DNA of 64,000 bases from Chaetomium olivaceum. Its lineage: Eukaryota > Ascomycota > Sordariomycetes > Sordariales > Chaetomiaceae. The position numbers were made by a program, and so were the translations under genes. The notes beneath the pieces were generated by a model. It did not search any database. It was not told the origin of the DNA and saw only the letters and a program-made list of their open reading frames with translations. Below, in pieces: positions 20,887 to 31,671 of the stretch (the first letter of the stretch is position 1; every line of letters starts with the position of its first letter). The stretch spans positions 1-64,000 of the forward strand of contig JAYWVB010000081.1 in assembly GCA_039881045.1 (NCBI GenBank), in the 5' to 3' direction.

Positions 20887-21399
20887 GGTAATAATGCTTG
20901 GTGGATGTAGCTGGCCCCTTCAAGAATTATGAACGATTGTGTGTTGGCTTATAGTGATCGTGGAGGCCCTGACACGCGTTTAGGGGAGTGAGAACGGCAT
21001 GGAAGGAGGGGGATTCAGCGTCTTTACGCAGGACACCTTGGCTCTGACCCCGCAAGCGGGACAATCGGGATGCTGCTCACAAGGGGGAAGCGACATAGCA
21101 ATATAAGAATCCCGGGTATCTGCTATAGGCCACTTTAGCCGATGCGAGAAGGTGTGAATGAAACTTATCAGATCAATCGGCAGTGGTAGGACTGGTCAAA
21201 ATCACATCCAATACCGCGCTGGGAGATGGACACGTACCTGAACTTGAACGCGGACGGGGCCACCGTTCCCCCTATTTAACAGAGAAGTAATAATATCATT
21301 GCTAAAAGATGACCGCAAGCAGTCCTGCCCCAAGGGACACCAATCAAAGTCCTCAATCCCACAACTGTTCAACTTTTCATGTTTGCTTGATAATATTAG
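20887..21399. other. Gene-free interval
   Basis: About 0.5 kb upstream of the secreted-protein gene (minus strand) up to the left end of the LINE. It holds the promoter of that gene; nothing else recognised. Confidence 0.5.
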
Positions 21400-23825
21400 A
21401 CCATTAGGACCTTGCCAGAACAACGCGAGAAGCACGGACGAGGGCTTGGAGGAACAACCTGCAGGAAGCAAGCGGGGCAAAGAAGCCCGATCAGATGTGG
21501 AGCTTGGAGAGATGGGCTAGGCTACGGAGCTTTTTACCGCCGGAACCGCCGAGGCTACCGGCATTTAAGGACTCGTCCGGGCAGGTAACGGCCGAAACGC
21601 ACGATCAGAAGGCCAGCGCACTGGCCGAGAGGTTCTTCCCGGACCCACCGGCCAACCTAACGGACGTGGGAGACCAAGCCTTTCTGGACAGCTGGAACCC
21701 GGGCTTCGACGTCTCACAGGCAGTGACGCCGACCGAGATCACGAAAGCGATAGGAAGAGCAAGCCCCTGGAAGGCGCCAGGGGAGGATCTGCTCCCGGTG
21801 GGTCTCCTGAAGGCATGTGGAACACCACTGGCTGAAGTGCTCGCTGTACTGGCGACGAGGTGCCTGGAACTGGGGTGGTTTCCCGACCGGTTCAAAAGGG
21901 CAAAGACCATAGTACTACCGAAGCCGGGGAAGGCACCGCCAGTGTATCAGACCCCAGGAGGATATAGGCCCATTGCGCTACTGCCGACCCTAGGGAAGGT
22001 AGTAGAGTCAGTGGTCGCCAGGAAGGTCACTCAAGCTGCAGAAGCCAACGGCTTACTACCGGACGAACAAATGGGAAACAGGGCACACCGCTCCACGGAG
22101 CTGGCTGTGCGGCTAGTAGTAGCCCAGGTCCAGGAGGCGTGGAGACAAAAGGCCACGGCATCCCTGTTGCAACTGGACATTTCAGGGGCCTTCGATACGG
22201 TCAACCACACACGACTACTAGCAACTCTGCGAGAAATGGGCTACCCGAGGTGGCTTGTCCTCTGGACAAAAGACTGGTTGACGGGCCGAGAGGCCACCCT
22301 CCTTTTTGACGGCAAGACGGCGGCACCGACAGCAATTCGGGCAGGGGTCCCCCAAGGCTCACCGCTTTCCCTGTCCTCTTCATCCTCTATATTTCCTCAT
22401 TATACAAGCAGCTAAAAGACGAGCACCCTCACTTGGCTATAACGGGGTTTGCGGATGACACCAACCTCCTGGTATTTGGTCGAAACCCCGAGGCCAATGT
22501 CCGGCAACTGGAGGCGGCGTGGGAAACATGTATGCGATGGGCGGACAGTCGGGGGATGAAGTTCGCCCCGGAAAAGAGCGAGCTAATTCATTTCAACAAG
22601 GGACGACGGCAGTGGACGAACCAGCTGGAACTCACCAACCCAGGGAGAGGCACCAGCCCCGTCAGACCAAAAGAGTCTGCCAGGTTTCTAGGAGTCTGGC
22701 TAGACCGGAAGCTCAACTGGAAAGCCCACCTTGCGGCGGTGGAGAGGAAGCTGAAGACCCAGAGCTACGCCCTGTCGAGGCTAGCGGCGACGACGTGGGG
22801 ACTGGGGCTAGCTAAAGCGCGAGAGAGTGTACACAAAGTGCATCCGGTCAGCGCTGGCCTACGGCGCATCGTCGTTTCACATCCCCACGGACGTAGGAGG
22901 CGAGCCGGTAAAGAAAGGCATCACCAAGGCCCTCGGGAAGGCCCAGAACAAAAGCTTGCGGATTGTGACGGGAGCCTTCAAGCACACTCCCATCCGCAAC
23001 CTTGAAACGGAGGCGTGGGTGCCACCGTTGGACCTATACCTCAACAAGCGACTTGCGGACTTTGAAACCAGGCTCCAGCGAACCGACTTAGACGACGGCC
23101 AGGGCGGCAAGAAGACCGCAGGGAGCGTCGTTCTTACCGCCTGTCGCAAGATACAGCAGAGACTCCGGTCGGGGACGGCGGCAGGGGCCGGCCGCGAACA
23201 GTGGGACTGCGGGAGCCCACGGCAGTGGAGAACGCCGCAAGCACGATTGCGCGCTGGGCGGGGGGAGCTGTAGATACAAACAGGGTAGCGGAGGAGCCTG
23301 GAGAGCGAGGTGGCTAAAGGAACGGGACGGTAGAGCAATCACCAGACCGGCGGACGACTTTGACCATCAGCGAGAGACGCTATTCCGAGATGAAACCTAA
23401 GACGGCACGACGGTCTCACCAAGGCGAGGAGTTCTCTGCTGGTCCAGATCCGAACGGGGGCAATAGGCCTACGGGACTTTCTGTTTACACGAGGAGTCCC
23501 AGAGATCCTAACGCCCGCCTGCCAGTGCGGCGAAGGACGGGAGACTGCCGAGCACCTGGTAGTGTGGTGTTTGGCCCCACCGCTGACTCGAAGATGGGAG
23601 AGAGCTGGAATTCGAACGCGACGGGACTTTTACTCTGTTCTGCACGGTATTGATCCTGCAACAGCACGGCTCACGAGGAGGGTCCTGGGATGGCTGATGG
23701 ACTCAGGAAGGCTGCCGATGTACAGTTTGGCTAGGAGGCTCGAGCTGGAAGCGGCGGCCTAACACGCCCCTCCTTCGGAGGCCAGGGGGCCTCCTCTCTT
23801 TGTATTCGCAGGCTCACACACGTGT
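21400..23825 (+). mobile_element. 5'-truncated, inactivated Tad1-like non-LTR retrotransposon (LINE) ORF2
   Basis: The element begins within the linker after the (missing) endonuclease domain; the first recognisable frame runs from about 21410. The reverse-transcriptase domain is clear: WKAPGEDLLPVGLLKA, GYRPIALLPTLGKVVES, QLDISGAFDTVNH, AGVPQGSPLS and FADDTN, the catalytic box. A C-terminal region with a CCHC-type zinc site (CQCGEGRETAEHLVVWC) ends with a stop at 23762. At least three frame breaks (about 22369, about 22826 and 23280-23400) and missing 5' sequence make it inactive. The 3' UTR has a hairpin-forming cctccttcggagg. No target-site duplication or A-rich tail was identified. Same family as the fragment at 43413-44119. 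Confidence 0.92.
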
Positions 23826-25346
23826 ACTTTCCTTGAAGATTGGTATGGGTTTTTCATCCGGCCTGTGAGGGCGCGGTTTTCCTGTACAGTAAATAGCTGA
23901 GGGTCCGGCACGCCTTAAGGCACAGCGGAGTATGAATAATAATATATCCGGCGCAAACGAATCACGAATGAGAACCAATGATGAACCGTGACGCCGCTGT
24001 TGAGAAATGATTATTAGCTCATCATCACCCATCCTTGTTGATAACGAAGAGACGGCTTACCTGAGGCCTGCCGGCATACTATCTTGAAACTTTAGCAGCT
24101 CGGCTTGGTCGGGGCTCGGCGATCCACGTTCACTGTCTCTGCCGATAGTCGGCCAACACCAAAGGCCAGTGCTACACAATTCTAGTCCTCCTTGTTGAAA
24201 TTGCAGAGTCATTTCATAACGTGTCGAGTTATGATGACTTTGTCACACACTCACGCGGGCCGAGACGTCATAGAGAGCTCGCAACTTGAGAATCGGATAC
24301 TCAGTGAAAGAGATGGCATATAAGACCTAGCCCCTTGACTGTTGCCGGCACCTGGTTATGGAAATCGTAAATTCATCGCTACACTAAAAGCTCACAACTT
24401 GAGTGTACCAGCAAGGCCTGATCTTCTAACTACTATCACTGAGTGTGCGCCCGCTTAACTCCAGAGGGCCGTGAGAATCGTAAATTCATAGCTAAATAAA
24501 TCTAGTCCCGACAAAAAAGGAAGAAGTAGGGAAGAACAGTAAGAAGAAAAAGGGAAAAGCGGGGGAAATAAAGGAAAGAGAGGCCTAGACGGAGTCTAAT
24601 CCATCAAACCCATCTACCTTGAAACGAGTAATGCCTTTCGATATAGCGGCGCTTGGGTTTTCAAATAAGAACACGAGGTTTAAATACCATTGAAATGAAA
24701 GCTTAGAGTTTACATGGGCCAAAGCTCCTCCTCTTGGCCACTTTGCTGAGGAAGTTCGGCTTGTCCCCTGAGTCGTATTGAGTTTTTTGATCGCCCCTTG
24801 TTTGGGTACCACCTACTTAGGTACAATAGGTACATGTACCTTGCGGAGGACCCTACATAAAAACAGGATGGTGAAACCAAAAGAATCCAATATCAGCGGC
24901 CCTCAAAAGTCATCCCGTATAAGTGGCCCGTTTACGCCTTTATGCTACTCGTTGTTGGGTTGGATGGATACCTACCTACCTAACTGCCTATGTAATCAAG
25001 GTAGGATAAGGCACGGTATCTCAGGTATGTGGTATGTACTGTAGGTACCTTCCCGCTCACGAATGATGCATGTGCCCACCCCACCCCACTTTCAGCTTTG
25101 TAACTGTCCACAGCATCATGGATCATCCACCCTGATCCCTCACTCTCACACAAACAAAACCGAAACACCTCTGGCTGTTTATGACTTACTCACACTACAA
25201 AACCAGAAAAGGCCCCTTGAGAACTACTAAGGTTTGGCGAGTTACCTACCTTTTTGAAGGTTCCTATGTCGCGGATGTCAAGACGCGACTGACGTCACTT
25301 CAAACCTTGGGTATCTGAGGTTTATACACACATTCCACTCCCAAGG
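23826..25346. other. Gene-free interval with repeat copy and purine tract
   Basis: About 1.5 kb without supported genes. It contains a dispersed repeat copy at 24137-24270, a purine-rich tract at about 24510-24585 and several GGTAC/CTACC microsatellite-like words (24800-24840, 24960-25050). The right end is the promoter of the kinase gene. Confidence 0.5.
24137..24270 (+). repeat. Dispersed ~135-bp repeat, copy A (AT-shifted)
   Basis: Aligns with 29236-29373 at roughly 85 percent identity by eye, sharing tcggccaacaccaaaggcca and caattctagtcctccttgtt. Most differences are transitions, and copy A carries A or T at the majority of them. Confidence 0.8.
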
Positions 25347-26495
25347 ATGCTCCCCAACATCGATGCGGCCATCCTAGAGGCTCTAGGCCTTGAAGCAACC
25401 AGCTCAAAGCTGGTATCTCACGGAGGCTCAGGTTTCTCTTCCACTTACAAGCTGATGGCCACTAAAGATGGCCAACAGCTCACTTTCTTCATCAAGACCG
25501 GCACTGGCCCCGACGCCGAGGTCATGTTTCGAGGTAACCTCCGTCTCGTCCTTCCCTTGCTCATTTCTCTTTCAACGAAATCTCTCTTCCTCTAGTTTCA
25601 TCCCTCCTAACCAGCAACGTCCTCCAGGTGAGCACGCCTCCCTCAACGCCTTACACGCTGCCGACCCCACCCTACACCTCGCCCCACGCGCCCACGCTCA
25701 CGGACCCATGCGCAGCTCTCCGGGCAAGTTCTTCCTCGCCACGGACTTCATCGACATGGGATCGTCAGCGTCGGGCGGAACAGGCCTCTCCCTGGCGGCC
25801 AAGCTGGCGCGGCTACACACGACGCCGGCGCCGACGCCCGAGGGGTTCACGCGGCCCGTGTACGGATTCCCCGTGCCCACGTGCTGCGGCGCCACGCGCC
25901 AGGATAATGCCTGGACTGAGTCGTGGGCCGACTTCTACGCCGACCGCCGGCTCCGCGCCGTGCTGGCCGAGGGCGCGCGCAAGAACGGCCGTGATAGGGA
26001 GCTTGCTGATGCTGTGGCCAAGGTGGCGGGTGTGGTGGTGCCGCGGTTGCTTGGGGATGGTCATTTGAAGGGAGTGCGGCCTGTGCTGGTGCATGGGGAC
26101 TTGTGGGGTGGGAATCACGGACAGGGGAGGATCGCGGGGAAAGGGGCGTTGAGGAAGTCGTTTTTGACCCGTCTTGTGTGTATGGGCATTCCGAGTATGA
26201 GCTGGGGATTATGCGCATGTTCGGGGGGTTTGGGAGAGGATTCTGGAGGGAGTACGAGAGCTTGGTTCCGAAGTCCGAACCGAAGGAGGAGTGGGATGAC
26301 CGGATTGCGTTGTATGAACTGTGAGTTTCCGCTGCTGCCGTCTCTCTCCCGACGGGTGGGATAATTTGTTTGTTCTGACAACTGTGTAGGTACCATTACC
26401 TCAACCATTACGCTTTATTTGGCGGGGGTTATCGGAGTAGCGCCATGTCCATTATGCAGAAGTTGATCTCAAAGTATGGGACCACCTCTGGCTAA
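25347..26495 (+). CDS. Fructosamine-3-kinase family protein (one apparent frameshift)
   Basis: Exons 25347-25533, 25628-26320 and 26390-26495 (introns of 94 and 69 nt) encode about 328 residues. The Fructosamin_kin signature is present: GGSGFSSTYKL as the P-loop-like segment, FFIKTG with the ATP-contacting Lys, EHASLNALHAADP, the catalytic block VHGDLWGGN, then EEVVFDPSCVYGHSEYELGI, MFGGFG and the C-terminal LNHYALFGGGYRSSAMSIM. The enzymes phosphorylate ketosamines on glycated proteins or act as related protein-repair kinases in the cytosol. Between GKG and VEEVVFDP the reading frame slips by one base; adding one G to the gggg at 26143-26146 restores it, and the exon total (986 nt) is also one short of a multiple of three. 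Sequence error is likelier than gene loss because both sides are well conserved. Confidence 0.85.
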
Positions 26496-27170
26496 GGTTA
26501 CAGGAAGGGTTCAAGAGCGGATACGTAGGTAGGTAGGTACCTACACAAGCAAAATAAAACTTCATACGGAATATCCCATAATACCCCCAAAGCCGGGATA
26601 TAGGCCTGGGATTTGACGTTATTAACATTCTCTTTCAGCGCGGTATTTGCAGAATCGCCACCACCTTAGGAGAGGGCGCTTTTCGGCCACTTCCTGCTAC
26701 AGTGGCCGTTCTTGGTAATGGAATGAAGTCCCAGATGTCCATGTTTTAGTCCATAAACGATCCATTTATGCCACACGCTAGCACGCTAAGAAGGAAGATG
26801 CATGATCAAACAATTCCGTATATGGTATTGGCTAATTACAGAAGTATCTAACGCTTGTGGACTCTATGTGGGTATAAACCCTCGGGCCTCGCTCAAACGG
26901 CGACGGACTCGCGTCGATTCTCTGCGTGGGTTGATCGGGACATGCCAGAACATTCAACAGCCAGCCGATTGGAAGGTGGCGTCATAGTAGGACTCGTTTC
27001 GTCGCTGTGAGAGATGCATACCTAGGCGTAACGCTACACATCGCGTTCTTGAGCGGCCGTGCACAGAATGGACCTTTTGAACCCGAGCCAGCGCGTCTGA
27101 GCGCGGAATTATGACGCCCTGATGGGCGAATTAACAGTTCCACTTTGAATAAATCCTAATCCAACCGCTG
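26496..27170. other. Gene-free interval
   Basis: About 0.7 kb between the 3' ends of two convergent genes. It carries a short taggtaggtaggtacctac microsatellite at about 26525. No gene supported. Confidence 0.55.
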
Positions 27171-29202
27171 TCAGCCAGAAGAAGGCCTTGGTGATGGAGA
27201 AGTCATGCTCTCTGGTGTCTGAGGGACGGCCTTGACCGTCCTCGCCTCATTTATAACCTGCAACGGGTCCAGGCCCGCTGCCAGCATACCGTCCTTGCGT
27301 ATCATCATGGACGGAAAGCGGAGATTGGCCTACGGGGTCGTTCTATTAGTGACACCACCGACGACACACAACAAAAGGGCAGACTCACATCGTTGACGAT
27401 ATGGGCGTATTTCAACCCAACTTCTTCGGCGATGAACTTGAGGCGGCCCTTCGTCCATCCACGCTGTTCTTTTCCGTCGACATATCGTGATTTTTTATGC
27501 ATGTCAACGTCCATATCAAAAACAAAGCCGGCAGAGCTTTGCAGGTCCCCTCCTCCCCGCAGGCGAACGTTGACAACCCAGGCCCACCTAACCCCTTGCC
27601 ATGCATGCGCCAACCTAAATGATATGGTACCGAGGCAATGATGTCCGTGATGGTACTTTCGCAGATGCGTTTTGAGGTTTTGTACTCGGGAGTGGTGCGG
27701 TAGTCACCCGGCGCGCAGACCCGAGCAGCAATCCGGATGTTGAGCGAGGCGAGGAGAAGGCGCGAGACTCGCGCCATGTTCCACGCCATAGCCGAGACAA
27801 AATCGGGATAGACATCGACGCGCCCCGGGAATGCCTCTTTCTCGCCGGAGCTCCCCCTCGGGTTCCCGGGACCGTCTGCGGGCACTAAGCACACAGTCCG
27901 GAACCGGAATTCGTGGGGGATGGATATTAGCCAATTGGCGACCTCTTGGTCCAATCCTTGAATCCGCTTTGCTGTCTCGTGCATCTGCGCCAGGGATTCG
28001 GGTGACCTTGAGGCGTTGGCTAGGAGTTGGTTCGCCTCGGCTCTTAGTTCGCTGAACCTAAGGTTAAAACGCTGACAATTTGCGAAGAGTGACTCAGTAT
28101 CGCCTCCGGCCATCCACCAGTCAGTGCCGAAGGGTAGTGGTAACCCGGAGGATAAAACACGGGAAACCTACAGGTGTGTTAGGATGCTAGGCATATCCAG
28201 GTACAATTTAAAGGATGATCTATGTGAGGACTTACTAGGTGATGCCGCACAGCTGTGAACAAAAGTGTCCCTAGCCGGGTTCGGCACATATCTTCACGGC
28301 CGCGGGTTTGGACGATATGAACAGCGCCATCTATATGTGTGCGCCACGCCAGCATCCTGCTCTCCTTGATGGCCGTTATGCTCTTGGGAGGGAGGACGTC
28401 AGGAAAAAGGTTTGATATCCCCGAGTACCAGAGTAGCCAAAGGACTTACCTCGTACAAGCATAACAATAGAACCGCTGCCAGGGTTGAATCGGTGCTGGC
28501 AGCGGTGGGATGGCCGAGTGCCATGTGTTTGTGCCAGAGCCAATGTATGCTCCTTCAAAGACAGCTGGGCGAGGTTGATGCCATCGGCTCTAGCGCGGTT
28601 TCCTAGCAGCGCAAATGCACAAGCGTTGAAGGCATAGCGAAGTGCGCTCTCTGGAGGTTCTGTGTCCATCAGCGGGACTAGGTATTCCATGAAGCCGTGC
28701 GGGGCGACGCCGACGGGCACAAGAATGAAATTGGAGGCAAAGTAACATGAAGCTCGGTGGGCGATAGGTATAGTCAGTGCCGATACTGGGGACGGGCTTG
28801 GACTCTGCCGCCGCCGCCATGGTTGCGGTTCTTCCTGAATGAAAACGAACGGGCGAGGAGACGTCGGCTGCTGGTGTTGGGCATCGCCGGCCTTACGCAA
28901 GCGACGCACTGTCGATCCAGTCTGGTCACGGTGGACGATCTCGAATTCGGGCCGGTACCCACCACATTCTCTCCTCGACTTTTCACACCGCTTGCAGGTC
29001 GGCTTGCCCTCGTCGCACTGGTTGAGCAGTCAGAATGTGTCAATGGCGATAAACCTTCGCTCGCGTTGCCCCGGCGCCGTACTCAAGCCGTGGCCATGTC
29101 CGCAAAAGAAGCACAAGGACGAGAGACTCGAACTGAACCTACCTTGATGCGACGCGCGCGGCAGGTCCGACAGCCCCGGGAGGGCTTCCCACCGTAGACC
29201 AT
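27171..29202 (-). CDS. Zn2Cys6 fungal transcription factor (two apparent frameshifts)
   Basis: Start at 29202 (MVYGGKPSRG). Exons 29202-29143, 29017-28450, 28382-28236, 28167-27389 and 27329-27171 are joined by GT..AG introns of 125, 67, 68 and 59 nt. The binuclear cluster is split by intron 1 but perfect after splicing: CX2CX6CX6CX2CX6C (Cys 11, 14, 21, 28, 31, 38). A fungal-specific transcription-factor (Fungal_trans_2-like) region follows: STDSTLAAVLLLCLYE, LAWRTHIDGAVHIVQTRG and ADIIASVPYHLGW-type blocks. It is a nuclear DNA-binding regulator with unknown targets. Two frame breaks are needed: near 28520-28535 (one base too many) and in the 4-T run at 27470-27473 (one too few). With both corrected, all five exons are in phase and end at TGA 27171, about 570 residues. 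Confidence 0.85.
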
Positions 29203-29235
29203 CTCAGGCGGGCATATGTAGCAAGAATTACAATT

Positions 29236-29373
29236 CTCTGCCGATGGTCGGCCAACACCAAAGGCCAGCGTTACGCAATTCTAGTCCTCCTTGTTGAACT
29301 TGCGGGGTCGTCTCATAACCTGTCGAGTTGTGATGCGGACTTCGTCACACATTGGCGCGGGCTGAGACGTCGC
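29236..29373 (+). repeat. Dispersed ~135-bp repeat, copy B
   Basis: Counterpart of 24137-24270, less AT-shifted. It begins only about 35 bp upstream of the transcription-factor start codon, so it lies in that promoter or leader. Confidence 0.8.
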
Positions 29374-29811
29374 GACCCTGAAATGGAACCAGCCCCACCA
29401 TGGTCCAGGGGTTCATTTGGGAAGCCAATCGGCTCACTCGCCTCCTACTAGCGGCTCCGGCTTTCCAGGAAGTGGAATCAAGGGCGGTCGATCACTCAAA
29501 CAAGGGGGATTGACATGAGAGAGGATGATAGCTCCCGAGTATCATCAAAGCCGTAAAAAAACAGAAAAATATCAACTTGTCCCTTCCCCTTTTGGGCGTA
29601 TAGCACTCCTGTCAAAGGCCGAAATATTCCGATAGGGGTCGGTGGCAACGACCAGTAAAGCCACCCCTGAAGTTAATGTGACTCGGACCATGAGGTTGCG
29701 CTTGGCGTCCTGTCACCCTTGTGTCTTCACAGCCTTCGTCAACGCCCTCAAGACTGTCACTCTCTTAATGAGTAATTTGTTGAAAGGGCATCAAAGTTCC
29801 TTGCCATGCCT
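29374..29811. other. Gene-free interval
   Basis: About 0.4 kb between the promoter of the transcription factor and the 3' end of the Mediator gene. Nothing recognised. Confidence 0.5.
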
Positions 29812-30762
29812 TTAGAGCGCTCTTGAAGCCAAAGCCCGAGTATCGTGACAACGCCGGTCAAAGACCGGGAAGTCGAATACGCCCTTGAATTGCTCCTGAA
29901 CTCGCACCAGCTGTGTCTGGGCCTGTTTGACGCGATCAGGCATCGTGGCTGCCGGGGAAGAATCAACCTTGGCCCGAACATAAAGGATCCAGAAATTGCC
30001 GACAGGTTGGAGTGTTCCCGGGTTGGGAACTTGCTGTAGCGCCACCGGGTCTGGATTTAATGATGCCACGAACATTCGAGCCAGGGAATACTCGATGCCC
30101 TCGAGCCACCAACAGTACGATTCTTCGATCAAGTCCGATTGGAGCCTAAGACAGAAATGGTTAGACAAGGCAACATAGGAGCAAGGATGTTTTTTTTGGC
30201 CAACGAACCCGAAACCGTTGTCAGTCAGGATCGATGCGGCCCTGTGATCATCGATGTCGACAACCCTGCGCTGGGTGATTGAAGGTGGCCGTTGCGGACT
30301 CGGCGGGTCGGGCATATCGACCCACCTGAGAGCACAAGGTTTACTGGCAAGGATGCTGGCCGATGTAGCTTCTCCCCTAATCGCATACCATGTCAGCGAC
30401 GACAAACAAGAATACAGAAAAACCCACGGATCTGATGAGCTAGAAGCTACGACCTACCCTTCCGTCGCGGTATTCATGGCATTCTCTGCCTCCTCTGTGA
30501 TGTCGGTGCGCACCTGCACAACGGAGGGTTGCTTGACGAGGATCTGATGCAACTCGTGCCATTGAACGGTCGTCGGCCTCCGTTCTTTCTGCAGCTGCTT
30601 GATTGTGAAAAGACCCTGCGAGGCAGAGTGCTGGGGTTTGTAATGCTGGATGCGGGTGTAGTAGTGCCGCTCGCGAGACTCGGTGACACCGCAGAGAATC
30701 GCCCGAGCTGTGGGCCCATCCTCCGCTAGGACCGTAGCAGCGAGGAAGCTTTCGTGAGTCAT
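29812..30762 (-). CDS. MED18: Mediator complex subunit 18 (Srb5)
   Basis: A protein of 268 residues from exons 30762-30458, 30376-30209 and 30145-29812 (introns of 81 and 63 nt; both junctions rebuild a Gly codon). It begins MTHESFLAATVLAEDG, the usual start of fungal Med18, and keeps the family's order of blocks: RAILCGVTESRERHYYTRI, the inserted QELHQ-like helix (WHELHQILVKQPSVVQVR), CALRWVDMPDPP, VTQR-like ITQRRVVDI, LTDNGFG, LIEESYCWWLEGIEYSLARM and the C-terminal GVFDFPVFDRRCHDTRA. Med18 sits in the Mediator head module with Med20 and helps RNA polymerase II initiation in the nucleus. Length is ordinary for filamentous fungi. Upstream in-frame residues before 30762 are not needed. Confidence 0.88.
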
Positions 30763-31671
30763 TTTTCGATATAAGTGAAAGACCGTGTACAAATATTTCC
30801 TTATATCTTGCGGTTGCTGCGATGCTGGTGAGAGCTCTGGGTTATGTTGTCGGTTTTTTCCCCATTTTATAAGCCATGCTTGTTTGGAATTGAGCACTGC
30901 ATGGGAAACTGGCCAGGATGGGAACAGACAGTGCAAGGTCACGTGATAGCTAACCACCACCAGCTTCGTTGTCAGTCCTGACTAAATTTACAAGGTCCGG
31001 AGCTCGCGAGTCGCGAATCGGTGATCGGTAGATTGTTGTGTGGCGTTCGCAGGTATGGAACATTGGGCAGAGGCTTCGATACATTTGACCGTTTTATTTT
31101 CATAACCCATACCCAAGATTATCAATCCGGCGCTCCGAGTATCCGTACGCAGGACACCATTCATCACTCAAACATCGCGCAGTCCGAGTATCTAAATCCT
31201 AGATTCCGGGTTCATTTCCAGCCCTCCATCGCCTTCTCTACATTGACCTCCCGATTTTTGTGACCGGGAAGATCTTACCACGCACGAGCCTGGGAAGGAA
31301 TTAAGTACTGACATGTAAAAATCATGTATTCGTACCTTAGGACTTCATTGGAAGAGGGCTGCAAATTGAAGTTGAATATTTTTAGGTACATACCGAAAAA
31401 AAAGGGCTAACTGGCATTCAATGCAACTTTGCAAACCGACCCTGGATGATTTCCCATCTTATTTTTGAAGGGTTCATTGTCATCATTAGAGGGGACAACA
31501 GGAGGGACATGGCTTGGAGCAAACCCAACCTAATACCCCGCGTCAGGCTTCTGTGGGTATCACCTCGTCGTTTCCGCACGTAGGTAGCTTCCAACCTACC
31601 AAAAATTACTGCAACTTTGCAAAAGTACGAATATACATTGGCTTTGGCCAGCTGATATCCCACTTGGCATC
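30763..31671. other. Divergent promoter interval
   Basis: About 0.9 kb between the Mediator gene (minus) and guanine deaminase (plus), which are divergent. No gene or strong regulatory motif recognised. Confidence 0.5.

Noticed and set aside
24780..26560. GGTAC/CTACC-rich words as a possible array or regulatory cluster
   Set aside because: Short, irregular microsatellite-like repeats also seen near 53.5 kb; no fixed unit or spacing as in CRISPR or operator arrays.
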